From Spirosoma endbachense (GTDB lineage Bacteria; Bacteroidota; Bacteroidia; Cytophagales; Spirosomataceae), in assembly GCF_010233585.1 (NCBI RefSeq), contig NZ_CP045997.1, positions 5,213,284-5,277,283 of the forward strand: DNA of 64,000 nucleotides, written 5' to 3'. Both the position numbers and the translations under genes were made by a program. Below, one piece after another: positions 25,855 to 34,778 of the stretch (position 1 is the stretch's first letter; each line of letters starts with the position of its first letter). The notes under the pieces are model-generated. The model saw only the letters and a list, made by a program, of their open reading frames with translations, was not told the DNA's origin and searched no databases.

Positions 25855-26925
25855 TTATTTGATATAGCGGAAATCTTCTCCACCTTTCAACGCCAGCAAC
25901 GTTTCATACATGAGTTTAATCACATTCTGAACATCGTCTTTGTGAACAGTTTCGACAGTTGTATGCATGTATTTCAACGGAAGTGAGATCAGCGCAGACG
26001 CAATGCCTTCAGTGGCGTAGGCAAAGGCGTCGGTATCCGTTCCGGTCGAACGACTAACGGCCTGCCGCTGGAATGCAATGCTTTGCTGGTCAGCAACACC
26101 GATCATAAAATCAAGCACATTGTTTTGTACCGCAGGACCATAACACAACACCGGACCATCGCCACATTTAAGATCTCCCTGCTCTTTTTTATCGTATCTC
26201 GGCGATTGGGTGTCGTGTGTCACATCGGTACAAATGGCAAGATCGGGCCGGAGCCGACGGGCAATCATTTCGGCCCCACGTAAACCGATTTCTTCCTGAA
26301 CCGCGTTGACCACATACAGCGTAAATGGCAGCGTTACGTTATTTTCTTTCAGGAGCCGGGCAACTTCAGCGATCATAAACCCGCCCATGCGGTTATCCAG
26401 GGCGCGACCAACGAAATAGCGATCGTTTAACTCCATCAAGCCATCAGAGAACGTACACACCGTACCGACGTGGACTCCCATATCCAGCACTTCCTGTTTG
26501 GTTGCTGCACCAATATCGATAAACAGATCAGTTACTTTAGGGGCAGTGTCTTTAGCGAGGTCGCGGACGTGGATAGCTGGCCAGCCAAATACGCCTTCTA
26601 CAACACCCTTTTTGGTATGTAGATTGACTCGCATGGAAGGAGCTATAACGGCATCGGAACCACCATTTCGTCGGACGAATAGATAACCGTCGTCAGAAAT
26701 AAAATTGACGAACCATGAAATCTCATCGGAGTGAGCCTCAATGACCACTTTATAGTCTTTCCCTGGCCCTATGACTCCTACTGCCGTGCCGTAGGTATCC
26801 ACAATATGCTCGTCGATATAAGGCTTTAGGTAATCCAGCCAGATCTGCTGCCCCGACGATTCAAAGCCAGTTGGCGAGGCATTATTAAGGTACTGATACA
26901 GAAAGTTTTTACTGTGTTCGTTCAT
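25855..26925 (-). CDS. M42 family metallopeptidase (glutamyl aminopeptidase-like)
   Basis: 356 residues from the ATG chosen here (MNEHSKNF); an in-frame ATG at 26946 would add seven residues. M42 metal-binding and catalytic motifs are all seen: EAHSDEISW (His and Asp), RALDNRMGG (bridging Asp), VQEEIGLRGA (catalytic Glu and metal Glu), CTDVTHD (metal Asp) and a final His in MHTTVETVHKDD. These are cytoplasmic, self-compartmentalising dinuclear aminopeptidases that finish peptide breakdown. No signal peptide. It shares a strand with the M23-like gene upstream, 150 bases away, which may or may not be the same transcript. Confidence 0.9.
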   Translation of the reverse strand: MNEHSKNFLYQYLNNASPTGFESSGQQIWLDYLKPYIDEHIVDTYGTAVGVIGPGKDYKVVIEAHSDEISWFVNFISDDGYLFVRRNGGSDAVIAPSMRVNLHTKKGVVEGVFGWPAIHVRDLAKDTAPKVTDLFIDIGAATKQEVLDMGVHVGTVCTFSDGLMELNDRYFVGRALDNRMGGFMIAEVARLLKENNVTLPFTLYVVNAVQEEIGLRGAEMIARRLRPDLAICTDVTHDTQSPRYDKKEQGDLKCGDGPVLCYGPAVQNNVLDFMIGVADQQSIAFQRQAVSRSTGTDTDAFAYATEGIASALISLPLKYMHTTVETVHKDDVQNVIKLMYETLLALKGGEDFRYIK

Positions 26926-27074
26926 TGTGTGCTGAAAATAAGCCATTCATGGCTGGCTAAAGAGCCAACTCGAAATAGTGAATAAATGAAAATCAAATAT
27001 AGGCTATTGCTTAACGTGCCAAACTTTAAGGCGCAAAAACTAATCAGTAATACTGAGATTAGATGAGGGAAGTT

Positions 27075-27731
27075 TTATAAACCCCGAATGCCCAGAAGAT
27101 CATTGGGATTCGGGCAGATCGCCAGAAACTTCGCACGATCGCTTATTGTGCAAACGCCAGGAAAGTCACCCTGGCGGCCAAGCATATCGGTCATGAGTTG
27201 AAAATGGAGGTGTGGAGGCCAGTCACCATTTTCGGGGTAGGGGCCAATCTCCCCGATTTTATCGTCGACGTCAATTTGCTTTCCCACATATAGCCCATTC
27301 AGCGACGAACGCGTAAGATGACCGTAGAGGCTATAGAGCGGTTTCCTGCCAAAAGTATGTTCCAGAATAATGGTTGGGCCATAGTCGCCGAAGTTGGCAT
27401 TGTCCTGAAAGCTATGGACGATCCCGGCTAAGGGTGCAAAGACGGGCGTTCCGGCTTCGGCCCAGAAGTCAATGCCGAGGTGAATCTCGCGGGGTTCTTC
27501 CTGGGTATTAAAGTGTTCGCTGCGACGGTAAATGACGCGGTGTTCGTTATAACCACCAAGGCCGACTTTAACGCCTGCTTCCTGTAGTTTCCCGGAAATA
27601 TAATCAGTAAAGAGGTGCGTATCGGTTAAATCAAGCAATGCCAGGTCAGGATTTGTGGCCGACAAGTTGAGTAGTAAATAGGTATCTTTCTGGAAATTGA
27701 AGGGAAGAAGCATACGCAATGAGTGACGCAA
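27075..27731 (-). CDS. M23 family metallopeptidase, no signal peptide
   Basis: 218 residues. The LytM/M23 motif set is complete: HLGIDFWAEAGTPV (metal His and Asp), LYGHL and PHLHFQL (metal His-x-His). The N-terminal ~70 residues are a short helical lead without Sec signal or membrane helix, so the protein may be cytosolic or leave by another route. A second in-frame ATG (residue 7) is an equally good start. Intact catalytic residues suggest peptidase activity; in Bacteroidota this soluble subgroup is common and of unknown role. Divergent from the Kelch lipoprotein. Confidence 0.85.
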   Translation of the reverse strand: MRHSLRMLLPFNFQKDTYLLLNLSATNPDLALLDLTDTHLFTDYISGKLQEAGVKVGLGGYNEHRVIYRRSEHFNTQEEPREIHLGIDFWAEAGTPVFAPLAGIVHSFQDNANFGDYGPTIILEHTFGRKPLYSLYGHLTRSSLNGLYVGKQIDVDDKIGEIGPYPENGDWPPHLHFQLMTDMLGRQGDFPGVCTISDRAKFLAICPNPNDLLGIRGL

Positions 27732-27847
27732 AAGGTAAGACTAATTCAAAAGTTAAGAATTCTTTCGTTAAAACTATTAAGAATTGGCAATCGTATACTT
27801 TACAATCCTACAGAAACGTTGGAGTACTCTAACCACAATAGAAGGCT

Positions 27848-28822
27848 ATGAAACGCAGTAGTGCATCTGGGATTTTATGTGTTTTCATCAGTTTTTTACT
27901 GCATAGCTGTACCATGAATGATACGTCACCCCTTGCCGGAGGCTGGCATCCAAGGTCAGATCTTAGCGGAACAGCTCGAAATGCGGCTGTAACATTTACC
28001 ATTGGTGATCTGGCTTTTGTCGGAACCGGGGCCAATACCGATAAAGACCCACTTGCTGACTTCTGGCAGTATGATCCGGCAAAAAATTCCTGGACACAAA
28101 TTGCCGACTTCCCCGGAAAAGCCCGTAGTGAAGCGGTTGGTTTTACTATTGGCGATAAAGGCTACGTTGGAACCGGCCTTGACCGGGTTACGGGCAATTT
28201 GCTACAGGATTTCTATGCGTATGATGCGGTCGCCAATAAGTGGACTCCGATAGCCGATTTTGGCGGGTCGGCCAGACGGTCGGCCATTGCATTTACCGTA
28301 GAGGGGATCGGTTTTGTAGCGACGGGGTCTGACGGTGCCGAACAGAAAGACTTATGGGCCTATACTCCCGCGACAGATTCCTGGACGCGTAAGGCAGATT
28401 TTGGCGGCCGGGCACGGCTTGGTGCCGCAACTTTTGTTATTAACAACATAGCTTATCTTGGAACAGGAAGCACCAATAATGTGAATCAAAATGATTTCTG
28501 GGCTTATGATGCCTCGAAAGACGTCTGGAAAGAGCGTCGGAATTTTACCGGAACATCCATCGCCCGTTCCTACAGCGTCGGTTTTTCGATTAATAAAATG
28601 GGATATCTCATAACAGGTGCCTGTACACAGCGTTCAGGCGATTACGACGTATGGGCGTATGATCCCACCGATGATTCCTGGGATACCAAATCGTCGTTTG
28701 AAGGGACGGCCCGAACACGAGCGGTTGGCTTTGCTACCAGCTCCAAAGGCTATATAACGACGGGGTCAAGCGGTCAGACGCGGTTTAATGATTTATGGGA
28801 GTTTACGCCGGATGGTAATTAG
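27848..28822 (+). CDS. Kelch-repeat lipoprotein
   Basis: 324 residues. The signal ends at the lipobox LLHSC (Cys about 22). The rest is six Kelch-type repeats of about 48 residues, each with a strand like 'FTIGDKGYVGTG', a loop, 'DFYAYDAVANKW' and 'IADFGGSAR', giving a complete six-bladed propeller. Such propellers bind proteins or sugars at the cell surface; NanM-type sialate mutarotases share the fold but nothing here points to sialic acid. Single gene, about 100 bases ahead of the POT transporter on the same strand. Confidence 0.85.
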   Translation: MKRSSASGILCVFISFLLHSCTMNDTSPLAGGWHPRSDLSGTARNAAVTFTIGDLAFVGTGANTDKDPLADFWQYDPAKNSWTQIADFPGKARSEAVGFTIGDKGYVGTGLDRVTGNLLQDFYAYDAVANKWTPIADFGGSARRSAIAFTVEGIGFVATGSDGAEQKDLWAYTPATDSWTRKADFGGRARLGAATFVINNIAYLGTGSTNNVNQNDFWAYDASKDVWKERRNFTGTSIARSYSVGFSINKMGYLITGACTQRSGDYDVWAYDPTDDSWDTKSSFEGTARTRAVGFATSSKGYITTGSSGQTRFNDLWEFTPDGN

Positions 28823-28920
28823 GTAGCCTTGCTGGTTTCGGATGCTGAAGGTATATTTACAACTATTTTTTCGTTATTACAGGCATATTCTTCGGCAAAC
28901 TGACCAATTAACCTAACTGC

Positions 28921-30432
28921 ATGGAAGCTACTATTGAGAAGCCCGTTAATGAGGCCACGCTTTTCGGCCATCCGATGGGCCTTTTCGTCTTATTTTTTAC
29001 CGAAATGTGGGAGCGGTTCAGCTACTATGGTATGCGAGCCATTCTGCTGCTGTTTCTAATTGATAATGTTCGGGGTGGGATGGGCTTGACCGAAGCTGAT
29101 GGGGCCGCTATTTATGGCATTTATACCGCTTCTGTTTACCTGCTTTCGCTGCCTGGAGGCTGGATTGCCGACAACCTGCTGGGGCAGCGCAAATCGATCC
29201 TGTACGGCGGCATAGTCATTATGCTCGGTCATATCATTTTAGCCATTCCATCGGGACCCGGATTGTTCTATGCCGGCCTCTGCACGGTTGCCATTGGAAC
29301 GGGATTGCTGAAACCCAATATTAGCAGCCTTGTAGGCGAACTTTATCCTGAAGGCGGTGCTCGTAAAGACGCTGCCTTTTCTATTTTCTACATGGGTATC
29401 AATACTGGGTCGTTGCTCGGTATTTCGATCGTAGGCTATCTGGGACAGAAAATTAGCTGGCACTACGGATTTGGAGCCGCAGCTATCGCAATGGCGCTAG
29501 GTATCATTACTTTCAGGATGTTCGGCCAAAAATACCTCGGCGACCGGGGGCTCTTTGTGGTACCAACATCCGTTGGAGATGAAAAGTCGTCGACGGGCAA
29601 TCGTTCGCTATTGGTGTTCCTGGCTGTGTTGGTGGCAATTCTGGCCGGTTTGCAACTGGCCGGAGTGATCGATATGACAACCGCGCAGGGGCTGGCTCAG
29701 GCAATGGGCACGATTATTTCGCTCATCGCTGTAAGTTACTTTGTTTATATTCTGGCTGCGGGTGGGCTCGATAGTGTCGAGAAAAAGCGGGTTGTCGTTC
29801 TATTCGTATTTTTTCTGGCATCAGCTTTATTCTGGGCGGGAAATGAACAACAAGGATCATCACTGCAAATTTTTGCCGATCGCTATACCGACCTTAACCT
29901 GTTTGGGTGGCAGATGCCTTCGAGCTGGTTTCAAAATCTAAATCCCGCTTTTATCCTCATTTTTTCGCCGGTTCTGGCGGCTTTATGGGTTTTCCTGTTC
30001 AAGCGAAAGATTGATTTTGCTGTTCCTGCCAAATTTGCGACTAGCCTACTGCTGCTTGGATTAGCTTATGTCGTTATGGTAGTAGCCTCCCGGCTGGCTC
30101 TTAGTGGTACTGGCGTTCGTACATCGCCTTTCTTTCTGGCATTTACGTATCTGTTCTTTACCCTTGGCGAACTGTTTTTGAGCCCCGTCGGGTTGAGTGC
30201 CTTTTCCAAATTATCCCCCAAACGCTATACTAGCCAGCTAATGGGCCTGTGGTTCGTAGGTACATCACTGGGGAACCTGATCGCCGGTCTGTTTGCGGGC
30301 GGATTCGATGAGAAAAATGTGCACCAGATGCCCGAAATGTTCCAGAAAGTTGCCTATTTCAGTCTGGGGTTTGGCTTTCTGCTTTTGGTACTTGTTAAGC
30401 CACTGAAGAAATGGATGGGAGGAATTGAGTAG
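28921..30432 (+). CDS. POT family proton-coupled peptide transporter
   Basis: 503 residues with about 14 membrane helices. The PTR2/POT signatures are clear: FTEMWERFSYYGMRAIL at the start of helix 1 (the ExxERFxYY proton/peptide motif), LPGGWIADNLLGQRKS, and FSIFYMGINTGSLLGI (the FYxxINxG motif of helix 5). It imports di- and tripeptides with protons across the inner membrane, feeding the peptidases nearby. The start ATG is preceded by a short AT-rich region. It converges on the SUI1-like gene with 56 bases between. Confidence 0.92.
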   Translation: MEATIEKPVNEATLFGHPMGLFVLFFTEMWERFSYYGMRAILLLFLIDNVRGGMGLTEADGAAIYGIYTASVYLLSLPGGWIADNLLGQRKSILYGGIVIMLGHIILAIPSGPGLFYAGLCTVAIGTGLLKPNISSLVGELYPEGGARKDAAFSIFYMGINTGSLLGISIVGYLGQKISWHYGFGAAAIAMALGIITFRMFGQKYLGDRGLFVVPTSVGDEKSSTGNRSLLVFLAVLVAILAGLQLAGVIDMTTAQGLAQAMGTIISLIAVSYFVYILAAGGLDSVEKKRVVVLFVFFLASALFWAGNEQQGSSLQIFADRYTDLNLFGWQMPSSWFQNLNPAFILIFSPVLAALWVFLFKRKIDFAVPAKFATSLLLLGLAYVVMVVASRLALSGTGVRTSPFFLAFTYLFFTLGELFLSPVGLSAFSKLSPKRYTSQLMGLWFVGTSLGNLIAGLFAGGFDEKNVHQMPEMFQKVAYFSLGFGFLLLVLVKPLKKWMGGIE

Positions 30433-30488
30433 CCAGTGTGCCGTAAACAGTCTTCACAATCGGGGATTTGGTCTCCTGTGCACGGACT

Positions 30489-30824
30489 TTATCCGCCTGC
30501 TTTCTTCACTTTATAACCTTTGCCTGTGAGCCACGTCAGTACTTTGTCGCGGTGGTCACCCTGAATCAGGATTTCGTTGTCTTTTGTTGAACCGCCTGCA
30601 CCACAGGCGGTTTTTAGTTGCTTACCGAGATCTGTCAAATCAGCATTGGTGCCGATAAAACCGCGTATACTTGTTACGACCTTATTGCCGCCTAATTTCT
30701 CTAGCCAGATTTTCAGGTTTTGCTGGGCTGGAGGTATTGTTTCGGCTTCCGACTGATCGTCAGATTGGTAATCAAAGTCTGGATTGGTTGAGTAAACAAT
30801 GCCACTGCGGTTTTTCTTGCTCAT
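30489..30824 (-). CDS. SUI1/YciH-type translation initiation factor
   Basis: 111 residues from the ATG that begins MSKKNRSG (an in-frame ATG 21 bases upstream is less likely). The C-terminal SUI1 domain is distinct: KVVTSIRGFIG, DLGKQLKTACGAGGSTKD, ILIQGDHRDKVLTWLTGKGYKVKKAGG, with the conserved basic and Gly-rich loop. The N-terminus is a short disordered acidic lead. In E. coli YciH binds the 30S subunit and favours correct start sites. It is the last gene of the minus-strand block; a strong hairpin lies just upstream, so it may have its own promoter inside or after that repeat. Confidence 0.88.
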   Translation of the reverse strand: MSKKNRSGIVYSTNPDFDYQSDDQSEAETIPPAQQNLKIWLEKLGGNKVVTSIRGFIGTNADLTDLGKQLKTACGAGGSTKDNEILIQGDHRDKVLTWLTGKGYKVKKAGG

Positions 30825-30849
30825 AGGTTTCGCTGTTTCCTGCAAAAAT

Positions 30850-30963
30850 AGCGCTTTCGCTCAAAAGCGTGCCACGGTTATCAGGAACATCGTCAGTAAC
30901 CGTGGCACGCTTTTGAGCGAACGCGCTAAAAAATACAGGCTTTTTATTGTTTAGCGCGTTCGC
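30850..30963 (-). terminator. Overlapping long inverted repeats with shared arm
   Basis: Two alternative stems use one central arm. The first pairs 30850-30880 with 30897-30927 (31 positions, one mismatch; core AAAAGCGTGCCACGGTTA). The second pairs 30917-30930 with 30950-30963 (14 bp, GCGAACGCGCTAAA) and includes the stop codon of the small membrane protein gene. On the minus strand ATTTTTGC follows the first stem. It can end the upstream block before the SUI1 gene; the two stems exclude each other, so folding order matters. Confidence 0.7.
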
Positions 30964-31199
30964 CCCTGTGCCGTGCGTACGTTTGTATTCCCGCCACTCA
31001 CGGTACGCCACCACTTCCGGACGTGGTGCCCCAACCAGAGCCAGAATCCGGATAAAACGACGGCAGGGAGAATGACAAATTTGACGGCAAAAGCTGGCTC
31101 AGGTAGTGAGGCAACCGGCCCATAAATATAGCCCAGTATAGGAATGCTGGCCAGAATATGAAACCAGCGTATGATTTTACGTTCAGTAGCGGCTTTCAT
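30951..31199 (-). CDS. Small two-helix membrane protein
   Basis: 82 residues with two membrane helices (about 10-32 and 38-57) and a basic, Trp-rich region after the second (HHVRKWWR). The pattern 'RKIIRWFHILASIPILGYIYGP...VLSGFWLWLGH' belongs to a small family common in Cytophagales and Flavobacteriia with no assigned function. It starts 12 bases after the LytTR regulator's stop, so it is very likely the last gene of that operon. Its stop codon is inside the strong inverted repeat that follows. Confidence 0.7.
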   Translation of the reverse strand: MKAATERKIIRWFHILASIPILGYIYGPVASLPEPAFAVKFVILPAVVLSGFWLWLGHHVRKWWRTVSGGNTNVRTAQGRTR

Positions 31200-31210
31200 A
31201 ACGTTGTTTG

Positions 31211-31993
31211 TTAAAGTTCCAGCATCTGCCGCACAGCTTCGCCATAGGTACTGCCCGTTGTCAGCTTGGTACCTTTCTTATCGCTCATGGCCAGCAGGAA
31301 TTTGCCGTCGAAATGCTTATGGATTTCGGCAATTTTATGCCGATTGACCATCACCGACCGGCTCACGCGGACAAACGTGTCGGGCAGCTTTTCGTTGAGT
31401 GTTGTCAGCGTATAGGTTGTCAGAAACTTCTGCCCGTCCATCGTAGCCAGGAAAACATATTTGTCTTCGGCTTCAAAAAAAGCAATGTCTGACAGAGGAA
31501 CCAGCCGGATTTTTTCGCCCGTTTTTACCGAGATTGAGTAGATTTCTTTCTTCGGCTGCATCTGGGCCAAAAGCCGCATTAAATTGTCCGACATCGGGCC
31601 GCTGCCTAACTCTGATGGATCGTTTCGCTCGACCAATGACCTGATTTTCTGCGCTGTACGAGCCAATCGATCTGCTTCAACGGGCTTTAGTAAATAATCG
31701 ACCGAGTTTTCTTCAAATGCCCGAATCGCATACTGATCGAAAGCCGTGGCAAACACAACCAGCGGCATGGCTGTGAGTCGCGAAAGCATTTCGAAGCCGT
31801 TGAGCAATGGCATCTCGATGTCTAAAAAAATTACATCCGGGCGCTCTGCTTCGATCAGCGTTAAACCTTCGGCCCCGTTCGATGCGTCGCCTATAACCTC
31901 AAACGTATCATTGTATTTGATGAGAAGACGGCGTAACCGGCTAATAGCCAGTGGCTCATCGTCAATAAGTATGGTTTTGAGCGGGAATGTCAT
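31211..31993 (-). CDS. LytTR response regulator
   Basis: 260 residues from the ATG starting MTFPLKTILIDDEP; an ATG at 32014 would add seven residues and overlap the kinase gene. Receiver domain (residues 1-~120): acidic pair IDDE, phosphorylated Asp in VIFLDIEMP, conserved Thr/Lys region ending YLLKP. LytTR DNA-binding domain (~155-260): ISVKTGEKIRLVPLSDIAFFEAEDKYVFL and FVRVSRSVMVNRHKI. It is the partner of the LytS-type kinase just upstream (13-base gap or 8-base overlap, by start choice). It should bind direct repeats in target promoters; the TonB receptor block upstream is a natural candidate target. Confidence 0.92.
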   Translation of the reverse strand: MTFPLKTILIDDEPLAISRLRRLLIKYNDTFEVIGDASNGAEGLTLIEAERPDVIFLDIEMPLLNGFEMLSRLTAMPLVVFATAFDQYAIRAFEENSVDYLLKPVEADRLARTAQKIRSLVERNDPSELGSGPMSDNLMRLLAQMQPKKEIYSISVKTGEKIRLVPLSDIAFFEAEDKYVFLATMDGQKFLTTYTLTTLNEKLPDTFVRVSRSVMVNRHKIAEIHKHFDGKFLLAMSDKKGTKLTTGSTYGEAVRQMLEL

Positions 31994-32006
31994 GGGATTA
32001 ATGTGA

Positions 32007-33485
32007 TTAAGCATCTGTATCGGGAATCACCAGCGAATAACCACTTCGAACTTTACTCATAAGAATAGATATGAGAACCTGCTTGAGTGGCCAGTTCTGA
32101 AGTTCTACGCGGGCGTCGTCGCCGTAGAGTAGTTTAAGTTTATCCTGAATGCTTCGTAGGCCATACCCACCGCTCATATCGTCGGAAAAAGCGGGGCCGT
32201 TATCATGGACACAGAGATTGAGTTCACCGTTTTTCTCATAAATACGGACGTCGATACGGCCTGCGTCGGCGCGTTTCGCGATCCCATGTTTGATGGCATT
32301 TTCGACAATGGGCTGTAACAAAAACTGAGGCAGTTTGAGCTCATTCAGGGCCGGATCGGCCACTTCAACGCTAAACGTTAACCGATTCCCGAACCGCACT
32401 TGTTCAACCTGTAGGTAGGTTCGAACCATCTCCAGTTCGTCGGCCAGGGTAGAAAATAATTCGCCATTGCGGCTTGTCGAGTAACGAAACAGTTTTGACA
32501 GCAACAACGTCATTTCTTCGGCCTTGTCGGGGTCCTCGTGAACCAGGCTGGCAATACTATTGAGGGCATTATACAGAAAGTGTGGATTAATTTTAGCCTG
32601 TAAAGCATCCAGTTCGGCCCGTGTTTTTAATTTCTCCAGATTCAGAAGCTGAATTTCCTGCTCTGAGAGCTTCCGGGTCAACTGGCGACCTTGTTGAAGA
32701 ACATAAAGGAAGATGTTGGCGATGAGTAAATCACCTAATACATAGAAATACCAGGATGCTGTTTGCTCGACCCCGATGGGCCGTTTAGCTAATTCATCGA
32801 TAAACGGTTTTCCCAACAGCATATATAAAACCGTATTGATGCTAAAGAAGCTGATAATTACGGCAACACTGACCAGTAGGTGTCTTACCCAGATGGCTTT
32901 AAATTGACTCGTAAGCCAACCCGATAGTGCCCATGTTAACAGGAAAACAGCGGCTCCATCGGTGATATTCTCGATGATCAGGAACCGATACAGGCCCGCT
33001 ATCAGTGGATCGGTAGCATTGAGAATCAGATGAGTAAAATAGATGATCGCATTGCAACCATAGATCAGGAGAGCACCCAGAAAAGAGCCAATAAAGGTTC
33101 CCCAGCCTGGTTTCTGGAGCAGTGTCGTTAAGGTGATGGGTTCTGCTTTGATCTTTTCCGGGATGTATTTACTGCGCCCGGCAAAGTTGAATGTGGCTCC
33201 TTCTACATTAGCGCCCGTCAGGTTCACATTCATCAACCCGCAGAAATTCAGGTTCGCTTCATACAAATCGGCATCCGTAAAGTCAGCCCCGCTGAGTTCC
33301 GAAAAGCTTAGATTAGCCTGTCGCAATATGGCTCCCCGAAAATTAGCTCTGGCGAGGTTCGAAAAACGAAGGTCAGCCTGCGTCAGGTCAATACCGCTAA
33401 AATCGAAATCGGCCAGGTCAGATGCCCGCATATTAAGGCGCCTGCCATTTTTGCCGATTGTGCCGATAAGTTGCTCGCGAGTCAT
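32007..33485 (-). CDS. LytS-type sensor histidine kinase with N-terminal pentapeptide repeats
   Basis: 492 residues. Residues about 17-105 are pentapeptide repeats (A[D/N]LxX type: ADLRFSNLARANFRGA, ADLYEANLNFCGLMNVNLTGANVEG), which fold as a right-handed beta-helix. About 130-275 holds four membrane helices. The cytoplasmic kinase part starts with a coiled coil (EQEIQLLNLEKLKTRAELDALQAKINPHFLYNALNS), where His in NPHFLYN is the phospho-acceptor, followed by an HATPase_c domain (VENAIKHGI, DNGPAF, GYGLRSIQDKL). Pentapeptide repeats replacing the usual sensor domain are unusual. With no signal before them they should be cytoplasmic. The regulator gene is immediately downstream. Confidence 0.9.
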   Translation of the reverse strand: MTREQLIGTIGKNGRRLNMRASDLADFDFSGIDLTQADLRFSNLARANFRGAILRQANLSFSELSGADFTDADLYEANLNFCGLMNVNLTGANVEGATFNFAGRSKYIPEKIKAEPITLTTLLQKPGWGTFIGSFLGALLIYGCNAIIYFTHLILNATDPLIAGLYRFLIIENITDGAAVFLLTWALSGWLTSQFKAIWVRHLLVSVAVIISFFSINTVLYMLLGKPFIDELAKRPIGVEQTASWYFYVLGDLLIANIFLYVLQQGRQLTRKLSEQEIQLLNLEKLKTRAELDALQAKINPHFLYNALNSIASLVHEDPDKAEEMTLLLSKLFRYSTSRNGELFSTLADELEMVRTYLQVEQVRFGNRLTFSVEVADPALNELKLPQFLLQPIVENAIKHGIAKRADAGRIDVRIYEKNGELNLCVHDNGPAFSDDMSGGYGLRSIQDKLKLLYGDDARVELQNWPLKQVLISILMSKVRSGYSLVIPDTDA

Positions 33486-33598
33486 TCGTTAGTTATTGAT
33501 TTACAGTTTACGGTATCTGATCTAAAAGTTACTGGTACCTTGTTGCTACTAGCTCTTCCGTTTGCTATAAACCGAAAGCCATACGCTGAATACTGCTC

Positions 33599-34252
33599 TT
33601 ATTTTGGGCATTTTGCCAGTAATGGTTCTATTTGCTTCTGGCCCCACATGGGCGCTAAGTCGCTGGCTGGTTTAAAACTAGCGAATTTTTCGGTGGCCTG
33701 CTTTAATACCGGACAGGCTGCAGTAGGCCCACCACCATACTGCTCGGGTGTGTACATGAGCGATGATCCTTCCAGTACATAGGTGCGTGGATTATTGGCA
33801 TTGAGGCCTTTTGCTTTAACTAAACCTGCCTGAAAAAGTGGCCCATACTGCTGCCAGCGACTCATCGGATCGACTACCATCCGCGCCTGAGCAATATACG
33901 CTTTCAAAACAGCTAATTCGTCGTTATCGGGGGAAATAGCCTCTGCCGCTTTCAGATTGACGTCGGCCTGATCGAGGAATTTATCGTTGGTCGCTTCGTC
34001 TTTCCCCGTAAAGCCTAAATAAACGTAGTTCAAACCAGCGTAGTAACGCGGCAACCACTCTTTAGGCTCCGCTCCGGCAATGCGTTCAAACTGATTCGCT
34101 GTTGCCAGTAAATCGGCGGCTGGTGTTTTTTCGGTATGCGTTTTCATCGTACCAATGGCTTCGCTCATTGCCTGCTTATATTGGTCAGATTGCGCCCATA
34201 CCGGGCAGTGGGCGGTGAGAGCCGCGATGATGATGAGAATGATTGTTTTCAT
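33599..34252 (-). CDS. Periplasmic TPR-like protein
   Basis: 217 residues from the ATG giving a Sec signal (MKTIILIIIAALTAHCPVWAQ); the longer frame to 34336 adds 28 residues that run into the neighbouring gene. The mature protein is helical with TPR-like pairs (LLATANQFERIAGAEPKEWLPRYYAGLNYVYLG; LDQADVNLKAAEAISPDNDELAVLKAYIAQARM). Proteins of this design occur next to TonB receptors and LytTR systems in Bacteroidota and may bind partner proteins in the periplasm. It lies 28 bases after the SnoaL-like gene and 113 before the kinase gene, on the same strand. Confidence 0.7.
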   Translation of the reverse strand: MKTIILIIIAALTAHCPVWAQSDQYKQAMSEAIGTMKTHTEKTPAADLLATANQFERIAGAEPKEWLPRYYAGLNYVYLGFTGKDEATNDKFLDQADVNLKAAEAISPDNDELAVLKAYIAQARMVVDPMSRWQQYGPLFQAGLVKAKGLNANNPRTYVLEGSSLMYTPEQYGGGPTAACPVLKQATEKFASFKPASDLAPMWGQKQIEPLLAKCPK

Positions 34253-34280
34253 GAGATTGGTTAGTTTGACCTGTGGTTGA

Positions 34281-34766
34281 TTACTTGCTTTTAAATGCCA
34301 TAAGAAATCGCTGGAATAAGCCCGGTTTCTGCACACGACAGTTGTGAAACGCCCTGACTTTCCACTGGCCGCCTGCTTTGACCAAAACGGTTGTCTGGAT
34401 CGATAATCGGTTCAAAGGGGGCTTCTTCTGAAAGCGTAATTGAATCGTTCCGGTCGAATGCATCAGGGCAACATTAGTACTCAAAAAGGCAATCGAAGGC
34501 AATTCGGGTCCTGCATGCATCGTAGATCCTTTCAGTGCCCAGGAGTTAAATAGCTCATTGTGAATCTGTTCGTTCGCTTGTCTGCCCTTGATATGTTGTC
34601 CTGCGAAGGTGACGTAATCACAGTCATCGGTGAAGTATTGACTAAACGCTCTGGCATCGCCAGCATTCCAGGCTACTGCCAGTTGAGCAAATACCTCGCG
34701 AATTGCGGCTTCATCGACGGCTACAACTGCTGGCCTGATTGAGGTTTGACCTGGTTCTATCAGCAT
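34281..34766 (-). CDS. SnoaL-like (SgcJ/EcaC family) NTF2-fold protein
   Basis: 161 residues, no signal. The NTF2-like pattern is clear: IREVFAQLAVAWNAGDARAFSQYFTDDCDYVTFAGQHIKGRQANEQIHNEL, then beta strands ending GGQWKVRAFHNCR. The 'AWNAGDA..F...FT.DCDYV...G....G' start is that of the SgcJ/EcaC group, which includes enzymes and binding proteins acting on small aromatic molecules. It starts 12 bases past the TonB receptor gene and its end is 28 bases from the TPR protein, so they form one unit. Its ligand is unknown. Confidence 0.8.
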   Translation of the reverse strand: MLIEPGQTSIRPAVVAVDEAAIREVFAQLAVAWNAGDARAFSQYFTDDCDYVTFAGQHIKGRQANEQIHNELFNSWALKGSTMHAGPELPSIAFLSTNVALMHSTGTIQLRFQKKPPLNRLSIQTTVLVKAGGQWKVRAFHNCRVQKPGLFQRFLMAFKSK

Positions 34767-34778
34767 ATGGTTTCCTTC

